This document shows positions 11,213 through 19,288 of a DNA stretch of 64,000 nucleotides, in pieces. How positions within the stretch are numbered: the first letter of the stretch is position 1; each line of letters opens with the position of its first letter. Origin of the DNA: Caulobacter sp. Root343 (GTDB taxonomy: Bacteria > Pseudomonadota > Alphaproteobacteria > Caulobacterales > Caulobacteraceae). The position numbers were made by a program, and so were the translations under genes. The notes beneath the pieces were generated by a model that saw nothing but the letters and a program-made list of their open reading frames with translations, had not been told where the DNA came from and made no database searches. The DNA lies in contig NZ_LMDF01000005.1 of the NCBI RefSeq assembly GCF_001425745.1, positions 781,424 to 845,423 on the forward strand, written 5' to 3'.

Positions 11213-11228
11213 TGTGCGGATCTGCACA
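11213..11228. promoter_or_regulatory. CRP-geometry palindrome TGTGC-N6-GCACA
   Basis: TGTGCGGATCTGCACA matches the spacing of CRP sites (TGTGA-N6-TCACA), differing at the fifth base of each arm; 14 of 16 positions are self-complementary. It lies about 250 bases upstream of the 73-residue gene. The CRP-type regulator encoded at 15590-16327 has a recognition helix with Arg-Glu and Arg at the CRP contact positions (REPVTR), so it is the obvious candidate binder. Function is inferred. Confidence 0.45.
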
Positions 11229-11298
11229 CCGAACAAAGATCGCGGACCGGCGATCTCCGAAACACGCCTGGCGCGCAAACGATTGGGCGCTCGCCCGC

Positions 11299-11328
11299 GC
11301 TAGTCGGGGCTAGTCGGCGCTAGGGCGC
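11299..11328 (-). repeat. Three tandem decamers placing TAG in all three frames at the cyclase stop
   Basis: The units are GCTAGTCGGG, GCTAGTCGGC and GCTAGGGCGC. On the minus strand the rightmost unit supplies the cyclase stop TAG. The next two, at ten-base steps, put TAG into the other two frames. It may be a read-through guard or a chance small duplication. Confidence 0.5.
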
Positions 11329-13074
11329 GCGGGTCAGGCTGAAGATCGGGGTGGCCGGAAAGCCCTTGTGGCCCTGGGTGCGGCCGACATAGCCGCAGCG
11401 CACGTTGTCGCCATGGAAGGTCGCCAGGGCCCCGGCCAGGGCTTCGCTGACGCAGGCCGAGCCAGGCGCGACGTCGGGTTCGATACGCGCGGCCACGACG
11501 ACATGGGCGCCGATCACCGCCGGGGCCCGGGTCAGCGGATGGGTGCGCAGGTGCACGGGCCCGTAGTGCCCGCCGATCCGCAGGCCTAGCGACCGCGGCA
11601 GGCCCAGCGAGCGGAGGTCCAGGGCTTTATGGGTCTCCAGCAGGGCCAGGGCCGCCAAGGCCGCGTCCACCGGCTGGTCGAAGACCAGGAACAGGCCGTC
11701 GCCCCAGGTTTCGATATGGCTGGGCCGCGCCGCCAGCCGCTCGATGGCCCGGGCCATCTGGCCCATCACGAGTTCGATGAAGGCGGGGATCTGGTCGTCG
11801 CGCAGGGCGCCGAAGCCTCTCACGTCGGCGAACAGCATCGCCTTCATGGCCCGTCGAGGCGGTTCTTCGGGATGAGCCGGGACGCGGCGCGGCGGCGATG
11901 GCCGCTCGATCCGGATGACCGCCCGCCGCCGGCCGCCGCGCGCCCAATAGGCGAGGTCATAGGAGACGCCGGCCGGCCCGCCGGTCTCGTGGCCGTCCCA
12001 CACGGCCAGTTGGATCGCTTCTGTCGACAGGGTCTGGGCGCGCAGCACGGCGCAGCCCATGGCGACCTGGCTGGAATAGGCGAAGATCTGCTCGTCGCCG
12101 AGATAGGGGTCCTGCGAGGCGTAGCGGATCGACGTGGCGGCGCTCATGCAGCGCTCGAAGCGCTCGACCCATGGGGCGCCGAACGGCGCGACCGACACTT
12201 CGACGAACGACTCGCGGCTGACCGGCAGCACGACGTGCAGCTCCGCGCCCGCCGCCAGCAGGGCTTCGGCGAACACGATGTCGGCGCCGGCCGCCAGGCT
12301 GCCGTAGCCGAAGCCGACGCGCTGCTCGCGCAGCAGCGCGTCGACCTGATGGCGCAGGGCGCAGTCGGCAACGGCGGCGTCGCTGGCGGGTCCCAGGATA
12401 TGGCCGGTGAAATGGGCGCAGACCGGCGGCCGGAACGGCGCCAGCCAGGCCGGGTCGACGCCGGTCTCGCGGCACAGCATCTCCAACTGACGCAGGGTCG
12501 AGGCGTGGGCGGCGAAGGCCTGGGGCGCATGGGCCAGGGCCTGGACCATTGTCAGGCGCGCCGCTTCGAGGTCGCCGGTCAGGAACCGCGCCTCGGCCCG
12601 GCTGGCCGCCTCGTAATAGGCCGCCTCACCGGTCAGGCCGGGCGGCGGCGGGATCTTTAGCGCTTCGGTAGCGCGGACCCGGGCGCCGGCGGCGTCACCG
12701 GCCATCAGGGTCATGGTCGCGGCGTTGATCGCGCCATAGAGGCCGCCGAAGCGGTGGAACAGCGCCTCGTAGCGGCGGATCGAGGCTCGGGCGAAGGCGG
12801 CGCGGCGGCGTCCGCGCGCGGACAGGGCCACGTCCTTCAGAAGCCGCGCGCCCAGGGCGACGGCGTCGGAATCGTCGTCCGCCCGGTCCAGGCCCAGTCG
12901 GACATATTCGGCCCGCGCGAAGTCCGCCGCGCCCGACCTGGCCAGGCAGAGCACGGCGGCGTAGGCGATATCACGTGAGATCTCACCCGCCTCGAGGGCG
13001 GCATGAGCGATGTCGTAGGCCGCGAGGATCTCGCCGCGCTGGATCAGCGCGGCGACCTTGTCCTTGTCGAACAT
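11320..13074 (-). CDS. TPR / SLOG-like / class III nucleotidyl cyclase fusion
   Basis: A 584-residue soluble protein in three parts. Residues 1-210 are helical TPR-type repeats, like the TRAFs-binding/DUF4071 region. Residues 217-360 form a Rossmann-like domain (HFTGHILGP, GYGSLAAGADIVFAEALLAAGAELHVVLP) resembling SLOG nucleotide-sensing domains. Residues 408-580 are a class III cyclase. Metal-binding Asp417 (LFADVRGFG) and Asp459 (ETWGDGLFLVF) are present, as is Arg530. Glu455 stands at the base-selecting lysine position, Ala519 at the second base-selecting position, and Val526 replaces the usual catalytic Asn. It should make a cyclic nucleotide, base uncertain. It is the last gene of the TIR/DP-EP/cyclase operon, 11 bases after DP-EP. 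Confidence 0.82.
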   Translation of the reverse strand: MFDKDKVAALIQRGEILAAYDIAHAALEAGEISRDIAYAAVLCLARSGAADFARAEYVRLGLDRADDDSDAVALGARLLKDVALSARGRRRAAFARASIRRYEALFHRFGGLYGAINAATMTLMAGDAAGARVRATEALKIPPPPGLTGEAAYYEAASRAEARFLTGDLEAARLTMVQALAHAPQAFAAHASTLRQLEMLCRETGVDPAWLAPFRPPVCAHFTGHILGPASDAAVADCALRHQVDALLREQRVGFGYGSLAAGADIVFAEALLAAGAELHVVLPVSRESFVEVSVAPFGAPWVERFERCMSAATSIRYASQDPYLGDEQIFAYSSQVAMGCAVLRAQTLSTEAIQLAVWDGHETGGPAGVSYDLAYWARGGRRRAVIRIERPSPPRRVPAHPEEPPRRAMKAMLFADVRGFGALRDDQIPAFIELVMGQMARAIERLAARPSHIETWGDGLFLVFDQPVDAALAALALLETHKALDLRSLGLPRSLGLRIGGHYGPVHLRTHPLTRAPAVIGAHVVVAARIEPDVAPGSACVSEALAGALATFHGDNVRCGYVGRTQGHKGFPATPIFSLTRAP

Positions 13075-13085
13075 CGCTTCCGGGA

Positions 13086-13493
13086 TCAGGGAACGGCGCC
13101 CGTGCCGTTCTCGACGTCGGGATCGAGATCGATCTTCTGATTGTGCGAGTCGGTCATGAACAGGCTGTAGCTGTACGTGCCCATCCGCTGGTCTTCGTAG
13201 ATGATCTTGAAGCAGGTGCGCGGCGACGGGTCACCGCCGTCGATCGAATACGGCACCCAGACATAGCTCGAGAAGTTGACGCCGTAGTCGCGGTCGATCT
13301 CGATCGGTCGAGCCTGGAATTTCCAGCCGGCGTTGATCAGCTTGTCGCACAGCGTGAAGACGAGTTCGCAACGCTCACTCAGATCCAGCAAAAGCCGGGT
13401 CGGACGGTCCGGATTGCTGACGTTCATGAAGTTGTAGCGATCGTCCAAGCCGATGACGAGATATACAACCTTACTGGGAACGGGTTCGGTCAT
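13086..13493 (-). CDS. Small DP-EP-family-like protein
   Basis: A 135-residue protein without signal peptide, predicted beta-sandwich. The C-terminal half shows FKIIYEDQRMGTYSYSLFM and then IDLDPDVENG, a layout I associate with the poorly characterised DP-EP family; PixA-type inclusion proteins are a weaker alternative. Start ATG at 13493 with a GGGGG ribosome site. It sits between the TIR and cyclase genes with gaps of 15 and 11 bases, so the three are almost certainly cotranscribed. Function unknown; a ligand-binding or adaptor role is only a guess. Confidence 0.6.
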   Translation of the reverse strand: MTEPVPSKVVYLVIGLDDRYNFMNVSNPDRPTRLLLDLSERCELVFTLCDKLINAGWKFQARPIEIDRDYGVNFSSYVWVPYSIDGGDPSPRTCFKIIYEDQRMGTYSYSLFMTDSHNQKIDLDPDVENGTGAVP

Positions 13494-13508
13494 TTCTATA
13501 GCCCCCTA

Positions 13509-15554
13509 TCAACTTGCATTTCTACCTACGGGAGAGCTTCTCCAGAACGCAAGGAATGCGGGGTGTTCATAGCCTTGTTTGGTTAAGCTGTTCACAATGG
13601 CGTCCGCCTCGGCGCGCCTTCCAAGCGCCAGATAGGCGCGCGCCAAGACGTCCAGGCTGGCCGGCGGCAGAGACCGGCGGCGCGTCGAAAGGGTCGCCGC
13701 GGCCGCCTCCGGCTGTCCCATGGCCAGCTGCGTAAAGCCCAGCAGCCGCACCTGATCGATCTTCGCGGCCCGCTCGCCCGGCGCGTCGACCATGTCCTTG
13801 GCCAGTTTCCGCGCGAGTGCGCGCGCCTCGTCCAGGTCGCCGGCGCGCTGAGCCAGCAAGATCGCCTGCTGCGCCAGCCGTCCCTCGAGATCGGCGCGCC
13901 AAGCCGTGTCCTTCGCACCGGATCGCAGCTTCGCGACCTCCGCCGCGGTCGCCGCGTAGGCGACGCGCGCGGACGCGGGATCCGACCAGATGTAGCGGTC
14001 GACCTCGTCCAACCGCCCGACGACCAGATATTCCCGCCAGCGGGCGTTGGTGGGATCCAGGGCGGCCAGTTCGCTCAACCGTCGCATGGCGACCTGAGAG
14101 CGCGCGCGCGCCTCGGCCATGCGTCCCACGTCCAGCTCCAGCCGGGCCAGGGCCAATTGGGTGGCGACGCTCTTGGCGGCCAGGCGCTGGTCGTTCGGGC
14201 GTCCGGCCACGCCCTCCGCCAACAGCTTCGCCGCGGCCTCGCGCTCGAGCAGCGCCTCCCGAGGCCGGCCCGAGACCAGGAGGGTGTCGGCGATCCACGC
14301 GTGGGTATTGGCCGTGTCGCCGAGGCGCTTGGGGTCCTTGGGCGCGCGGACCCGCTCGGCGTCGAACACGGCCAGGGCCGCGCGGAACGCGGTCAGCGCC
14401 TCCTCCGGCCGTCCCTGCTCGAAGACGAGCATGCCGAGATTGTTGTTGGCGTAGGCGACCTCGATCCGCCAGTCCGCGCGGCTGGCGTCCAGCTTGACCA
14501 GCGCCCGAGCCAGCTCGGCATAGCGCTTGAAGCCGCGCTCGGCGGCGATGACATCGCCCTGACGCCATTCCATATAGGCCAGCCAGAAGACGTTCTGGGC
14601 CTCGTCGAAAATGCGCTCGCCGTTGGCCGGGTCGCGCTCGACCAGGGCGTGGGTGGTCGCCGCCGCCTGGCCGAAGGCGTCCTTGGCGCCGGCGATGTCG
14701 CCGCGCTGCTCGCGGATCGTGCCCAGCAGGGTTTGCGCCTTGGCCCGCTGGGCCAGCGCCTTATCGTCCAATCGGTCGGTGTGGGCCTTGGCGTAGTAGG
14801 CCAGCACCTTGGCGCTGACCCCGTCCAGCACGTCGAGCCGTCCCACCGGCTCCAGCTGCTGGCGCAGGTCGCCCAGCATGTAGGCCACCAGGGCTTCGGT
14901 CTCGTCGCGCTGCTCGCGGGCGATCTGGCGGGACTTCAGGGTGGCGACGGTCATCGCGCCCATGCCCAGGGTGACGACCGCGGCCAGAGTGGTGAAGGCG
15001 GCCATCAGTTGCAGGCGCCGGCGCGCGTCACGCTGGACCAGTTGGTCGAGGCTGACGCCCAGCAGCCGCGCCGCGATCTTCAGCCGGGCCAGCCGCTTGC
15101 CGTCGGCGTCGCGCCGCAGGTCGACGGCCAGCGGCTCGACGTCCTCGGGCAGGGCGGCGCGCAGGGCCGGCGGCAGCACGTCGACCAGCGAGGCCTGGTC
15201 CGGTGTCGCGGGCGTGATCACGCAGAGGACCGCGGCGGGGCCCCGATCCTTCAGGAAATAGGCGACCTCCTGGTCCACCCAGCGCGATGTCGCGGCGGTC
15301 GGCGAGCACAGAACGATCAGGGCGTCCGAGCGATCGAGGGCGTCGCGGATGGTTTCGCCAAGATCAGCGGCGGCGCTCAGTTCGTCGCGGTCGCGAAAGA
15401 TCGGTCTAAGGTCACGCGCGATACTGGCGTCGCCGCGCGCCGACAACCTGGGCGGAGCGCGATAGGCCTCCAAAGCACGATGAAGCCATTCCGCCGCTTG
15501 GCGGTCGTGGTGACTATAGCTGATAAAGGCCTTGTAGCGCTGTTGGTTATTCAT
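13509..15554 (-). CDS. TIR domain - transmembrane - TPR protein
   Basis: A 681-residue protein. The TIR domain spans residues 6-150, beginning YKAFISYSHHDRQAAEWL, with SRWVDQEVAYF placing Glu96 at the NADase catalytic glutamate position of SARM1-like and bacterial TIRs. One membrane segment follows at 183-205 (LMAAFTTLAAVVTLGMGAMT). Residues 240-680 hold about ten TPR-like helical repeats, on the other side of the membrane if the topology is simple. The frame opens at 15611, but ATG 15554 has a GAGGGGGG ribosome site and starts directly at the TIR. It is the first gene of the operon with the DP-EP-like and cyclase genes, and only 35 bases from the divergent CRP-type gene, so promoters must overlap. 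Effector, sensor or scaffold roles are all possible. Confidence 0.88.
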   Translation of the reverse strand: MNNQQRYKAFISYSHHDRQAAEWLHRALEAYRAPPRLSARGDASIARDLRPIFRDRDELSAAADLGETIRDALDRSDALIVLCSPTAATSRWVDQEVAYFLKDRGPAAVLCVITPATPDQASLVDVLPPALRAALPEDVEPLAVDLRRDADGKRLARLKIAARLLGVSLDQLVQRDARRRLQLMAAFTTLAAVVTLGMGAMTVATLKSRQIAREQRDETEALVAYMLGDLRQQLEPVGRLDVLDGVSAKVLAYYAKAHTDRLDDKALAQRAKAQTLLGTIREQRGDIAGAKDAFGQAAATTHALVERDPANGERIFDEAQNVFWLAYMEWRQGDVIAAERGFKRYAELARALVKLDASRADWRIEVAYANNNLGMLVFEQGRPEEALTAFRAALAVFDAERVRAPKDPKRLGDTANTHAWIADTLLVSGRPREALLEREAAAKLLAEGVAGRPNDQRLAAKSVATQLALARLELDVGRMAEARARSQVAMRRLSELAALDPTNARWREYLVVGRLDEVDRYIWSDPASARVAYAATAAEVAKLRSGAKDTAWRADLEGRLAQQAILLAQRAGDLDEARALARKLAKDMVDAPGERAAKIDQVRLLGFTQLAMGQPEAAAATLSTRRRSLPPASLDVLARAYLALGRRAEADAIVNSLTKQGYEHPAFLAFWRSSPVGRNAS

Positions 15555-15589
15555 TCGCCGCCCCCCTCGACAGCGTAGGACCCTAGTCG

Positions 15590-16327
15590 ATGACCGTGAT
15601 TCCTTCACCACCCCAACGCGCGTCGAACGCGATGGCCGATCCCGAGGACTATCGCGGCAACAAGCTGTTCCGGCACATGACGCGCGACGAGGTGGCGGCC
15701 CTGGCGCCGCAGGTCGAGACCCTGCGCTACGGCAAGGGCGAGATGATCCTGCAGCGCCACGACCTGGACGGCGGGATCTACCTGCTGCTGGAGGGCGCCC
15801 TGCTGGCCAACCAGTACGCGCGCTCGGGGCGCGAGGTCGGCTACCGACGCATTCCGCCCGGCGGCTATTTCGGCGAAATCGCGGCGATCGACGGCCTGCC
15901 GCGCTCGGTCAACATCGTCGCCCTGGAGGACGCGCGGCTGGTGCGCCTGCCCCAGCGCCTGGTGATGCGCCTGTTCGAGGAGTCGCCGCGCTTCATGCGG
16001 GCGCTGCTCGAGGACATGGCCGCCCTGACCCGCGCTCTGACCGACCGGCTGTTCGAACTGACCGCCGTCTCGGTCGCCTGCCGCGTCGACATCGAGCTGC
16101 TGCGCATGGCCACGGCGGCCGGCGGTCGCGGCGAGGAGGCGGTCATCCATCCCTGCCCCACCCACGCCGAGCTGGCCGTGCTGGTCGGCAGCCAGCGCGA
16201 GCCGGTGACCCGCGAGCTGAACCGCCTGGCCGGCCTGAACATCATCCGCCAGAGCGGCCGCACCCTGAAGATCCTCGACATGGCCGCCCTGGCCGACGAG
16301 GTCGAGCGCATCGGCGGCGAGCTCTAG
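15590..16327 (+). CDS. CRP/FNR-family cyclic-nucleotide-type transcription regulator
   Basis: A 245-residue regulator. Residues 24-140 form a cNMP-binding beta-roll with a near-complete phosphate-binding cassette (GGYFGEIAAIDGLPRSVNIVA), including the Glu and Arg-Ser that hold the cyclic phosphate. A long dimer helix follows, and the winged helix has THAELAVLVGSQREPVTREL as helix-turn-helix. Recognition-helix Arg-Glu...Arg matches E. coli CRP contacts. No FNR cysteines are present. Start ATG at 15590; ATG 15632 is possible. It is divergent from the TIR/cyclase operon at 35 bases, so it is a likely local regulator and possible reader of the cyclase product. Confidence 0.88.
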   Translation: MTVIPSPPQRASNAMADPEDYRGNKLFRHMTRDEVAALAPQVETLRYGKGEMILQRHDLDGGIYLLLEGALLANQYARSGREVGYRRIPPGGYFGEIAAIDGLPRSVNIVALEDARLVRLPQRLVMRLFEESPRFMRALLEDMAALTRALTDRLFELTAVSVACRVDIELLRMATAAGGRGEEAVIHPCPTHAELAVLVGSQREPVTRELNRLAGLNIIRQSGRTLKILDMAALADEVERIGGEL

Positions 16328-18966
16328 TTGGCGAGGGCCTTTTCGCCCGTGATCCGCAGCCGGGCGGCGACGCCCGAGGCGGCCGCCAGGCCCGGCCGCG
16401 ACACCGGCTGACCGCCGCCGATCCACAGCTGGGCGTCGCCGGGCTGAACCGAGCGGCGCCCGGCGGCGTCGACGGTGGCGAAGACGTCCGTGTCCAGGTC
16501 GAAGGTGACGGTCTTCGTCTCGCCCTTGCGCAGCGACACCCGCTGGAAGCCCTTCAGCGCCCGGATCGGCGCGCCGGCGGCGCCGGGCCGCGAAACATAG
16601 AGCTGAACCACCTCGTCACCGTCGCGGCCGCCGGTGTTGGCGACAGGCACGGCGATCTTGACCCGCTCCCCGGCCGCGACCACGCCCTTCAGGATCGGTT
16701 TGCCGTACGAGAAGCGCGTGTAGGACAGGCCGTGGCCAAACGGGTACAGAGGCTCGCCGCTGAAATAGCGGTAGGTGCGGCCGGCCATGCCATAGTCCTT
16801 GAAGGCCGGCAGTTGGTCCGCCGAGCGATAGACGGTGATCGGCAGGCGGCCCGAGGGGCTGAAGTCGCCAGCCAGCAGGTCCGCGATCGCGGTCCCGCCC
16901 TCGCCGCCCGGATACCAGGCCTCGACCACGGCCGGCAGGGTCTTGTCGGCCCAGTTGGCGCTGATCGCACCGCCGTTCATCAGTACAAGGACGACTGGCT
17001 TTCCCAGGCCGTGCAGGCGCTCAAGAAGTTGCTCCTGCGGGGCGGGCAGGTCGAGGCTGGTGCGGTCGCCGCCGGCGAAGCCCTTGGCGTGGACCGACAT
17101 CTCCTCGCCCTCGACCCGAGCGGTCAGACCGCCGGCGAAGATCACGAGATCGGCGCCCTCGGCGGCGGCCAGGGCCGCGTCACCGTCGTCCGCCGGCTGG
17201 CTCCAGGTCAGGCGCTGGTCGCCCCGGTCGCCGTCCTCGCGGGCCTCGATGGTGATCGCGTAGGGCTTGCCCGCAACCAGGTCGATGGTCCGAGCCGAGG
17301 CCGGGTCGATCGCCGCGTTCCAGAAGTCGGCGATCAGCTGGCCGTCGATCCGGACGCGCCAGCCGCCATCGCCGGTCAGCGAGAAGCCATGTGCGCCGGT
17401 CTGGCCAGGCGTGATGAAGCCGCTCCAGCGGATCGAGGTATGGCGTTCCTGGCGGACCGGGCGTCCCCAGCTGAACTTGGCGTTGGCGTCGACCCGCGTC
17501 TCCACGGGCGCGCCGGCGAGGTCCAGATTGCCGAATTCCTCGACCTTCAAGCCCTTGGCCGCGCAGGCCGCGTCCTGGCAGAAGATCGCGTCCGGCGTCG
17601 GGCTGCTGGCCGGACCGACGACACCGGTCCCCGGGACGTGGATCACCTTGGCGTCCGGAAAGCGCGCGCGGATCCCGGCCAGCACCGTCACCGGCCTGGA
17701 CGGCGTGCCGTTGTAGTTGCCGACCAGGGCGTCGATGCTGTCAGCGTTGGGGCCGATCACCGCGATGGTCCTCGGCGCGGCCTTCAGCGGCAGCAGGCCG
17801 TCGTTCTTCAACAGCACCAGCGACGACCGGACCGCGCGCAGGGCGACCGCGTGATGGGCCGGCGTGTCGTTGTCGGCGGCGGTGATCTTGCCCCACGGTC
17901 CGCTGGTCGGCGGATCCATCAGCCCCAGGCGGTAGCGGACCTCGAACAACCGGCGCATGGCGACGTCGACCTCGGCTTCGCTGACCAGGCCCGTCCGCAC
18001 CGCCTCGACGATGGCCGGCGCCTCGACCCCTTTGGGGCCGCCGAAGTCGCAGGCCAGGTCCGTGCCGGCCTTCAGGGTGGCGGCGAAGGCCTCGGCGGCC
18101 GTTTTGCGATAGGCGTGCGAGGTCGGCAGGTAGACGTCCGCGACGGCGGCGCAGTCCGAGACCACATGGCCCGAGAAGCCCCAATCGCGACGTAGGCGAT
18201 CGGTCAGCAGGGCCGGGTTGGCGCAGGCCGGCAGGCCGTCCACGGCATTGTACGCGCACATCACCGCCTGGGCGTGGGCCCGGGTGATCAGCGCCTTGAA
18301 CGCCGGCAGGTAGGTGTCCTCCAGGTCGTGCGGCGACGGATGGATGTCGTCGCGATGGCGGTCGGCCTCGGGTCCGCTGTGCACGGCGAAGTGCTTGGCC
18401 GTGGCCGCGGTCTTCAAGTGGTTCAGGTCGGGACCCTGCAGGCCGTTGACGAAGGCCACGCCCATCTCGGCGGTCAGGACCGGATCCTCGCCGTAGGTCT
18501 CCTGGCCCCGGCCCCAGCGCGGATCGCGGAAGATGTTGATGTTGGGCGACCAGACCGTCAGACCTCGGTATTGGACCGTGCTCCCGTCCGGCGCGACCTT
18601 CTCGACGTACTTGGCGCGGAACTCGGTGCTGATGACGTCGGCGACCTCGCCCATCAGTTGGGTGTCGAAGGTGGCGGCCAGGCCGACGGCCTGTGGGAAG
18701 ACGGTGGCCTCGCCGGCCCGGGCCACGCCGTGCAGGCCCTCGTTCCACCAGTTGTAGGCGGGCACGGCCAGGCGCGGGATGGCGGGGGCGGCGTGGCGCA
18801 ACTGGCCGGCCTTTTCCTCGAGCGTCATCCGCGCCACGAGATCGGCCGCGCGTTGGGCGGCGGGCAGGGTCGGGTCGGCATAGGGCGCGTCGGCGGCCCG
18901 GGCGGCGCCCGCCAGCGACCCCAAGATCAGCGAGGCCGAGATCAGCCAGTAGCCGTGCTGTCGCAT
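16324..18966 (-). CDS. Exported GH3 glycosidase with PA14 insert (beta-glucosidase/xylosidase type)
   Basis: An 880-residue secreted enzyme. Start ATG at 18966 with an AGGGAGGA site; signal peptide about 1-25 (WLISASLILGSLAGAARA). The GH3 N-terminal barrel shows KHFAVHSG (Lys191-His192) and the nucleophile Asp271 in GHVVSDCAAV, the SDC form common in xylosidase-like members. GH3-C is interrupted by a PA14 domain at about 465-590, and a fibronectin-III-like domain ends the protein. It hydrolyses terminal beta-linked sugars from plant oligosaccharides in the periplasm; glucose versus xylose cannot be settled by eye. It overlaps the CRP-type gene by four bases tail to tail. Confidence 0.92.
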   Translation of the reverse strand: MRQHGYWLISASLILGSLAGAARAADAPYADPTLPAAQRAADLVARMTLEEKAGQLRHAAPAIPRLAVPAYNWWNEGLHGVARAGEATVFPQAVGLAATFDTQLMGEVADVISTEFRAKYVEKVAPDGSTVQYRGLTVWSPNINIFRDPRWGRGQETYGEDPVLTAEMGVAFVNGLQGPDLNHLKTAATAKHFAVHSGPEADRHRDDIHPSPHDLEDTYLPAFKALITRAHAQAVMCAYNAVDGLPACANPALLTDRLRRDWGFSGHVVSDCAAVADVYLPTSHAYRKTAAEAFAATLKAGTDLACDFGGPKGVEAPAIVEAVRTGLVSEAEVDVAMRRLFEVRYRLGLMDPPTSGPWGKITAADNDTPAHHAVALRAVRSSLVLLKNDGLLPLKAAPRTIAVIGPNADSIDALVGNYNGTPSRPVTVLAGIRARFPDAKVIHVPGTGVVGPASSPTPDAIFCQDAACAAKGLKVEEFGNLDLAGAPVETRVDANAKFSWGRPVRQERHTSIRWSGFITPGQTGAHGFSLTGDGGWRVRIDGQLIADFWNAAIDPASARTIDLVAGKPYAITIEAREDGDRGDQRLTWSQPADDGDAALAAAEGADLVIFAGGLTARVEGEEMSVHAKGFAGGDRTSLDLPAPQEQLLERLHGLGKPVVLVLMNGGAISANWADKTLPAVVEAWYPGGEGGTAIADLLAGDFSPSGRLPITVYRSADQLPAFKDYGMAGRTYRYFSGEPLYPFGHGLSYTRFSYGKPILKGVVAAGERVKIAVPVANTGGRDGDEVVQLYVSRPGAAGAPIRALKGFQRVSLRKGETKTVTFDLDTDVFATVDAAGRRSVQPGDAQLWIGGGQPVSRPGLAAASGVAARLRITGEKALAN

Positions 18967-19288
18967 GGCGTATCCTCCCTTAATTCCCGGCCGTTCCAGC
19001 CTTCGCGCCCGGCTCGTCGCCGGTGTCGCGCGGCCCGAGATAGACATGCGAAATCAGGACTGGGAAGAGAAAAGTTACCGGTCACATTCACGCCGACACT
19101 GGCCCCTGTCAGCCCATCTATTCATGACGAACGGTGGGACGCGATCCGCACGAAAAACCGGATGTACATTCCCGAAACTTACAGGCGACTACGCGAGATT
19201 ACGGGGCGCGGCGGGGCGGCAACAACCCGGCCACGGCGCGGCCAAGACCCCCGGCTAGGCCTGCGAGGACAGTCCTCGAAGGTTCTCC
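18967..19288. other. 322-bp divergent promoter region between the GH3 gene and the autotransporter
   Basis: No gene is seen here. The central part (19041-19200) is AT-richer than its surroundings, as expected for promoters in both directions. A near-palindrome GTTACCGGTCAC at 19074-19085 (10 of 12 positions symmetrical) lies about 110 bases ahead of the GH3 gene and could be a LacI/GalR-type operator. The right end, 19200-19270, is very GC-rich. Confidence 0.4.

Larger units (their letters stand above)
10960..11319. other. 360-bp non-coding spacer between the cyclase gene and the 73-residue gene
   Basis: No convincing gene is seen on either strand. Read leftward from the cyclase stop, it holds a tandem decamer that places TAG in three frames (11299-11328), a CRP-geometry palindrome (11213-11228), an AT-richer patch around 11192-11212, and a perfect 11-bp hairpin followed by CCTTTTC (11057-11029). 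The 73-residue gene's ribosome site comes last. This looks like a promoter plus a leader, or an operon terminator plus a fresh promoter. Confidence 0.6.

Noticed and set aside
13509..16327. Calling the TIR/cyclase/CRP locus a Pycsar system
   Set aside because: PycTIR carries its own cyclic-nucleotide-binding domain. Here the TIR has a membrane helix and TPRs instead, and the CRP protein has a DNA-binding domain. It is kept as a candidate module only.
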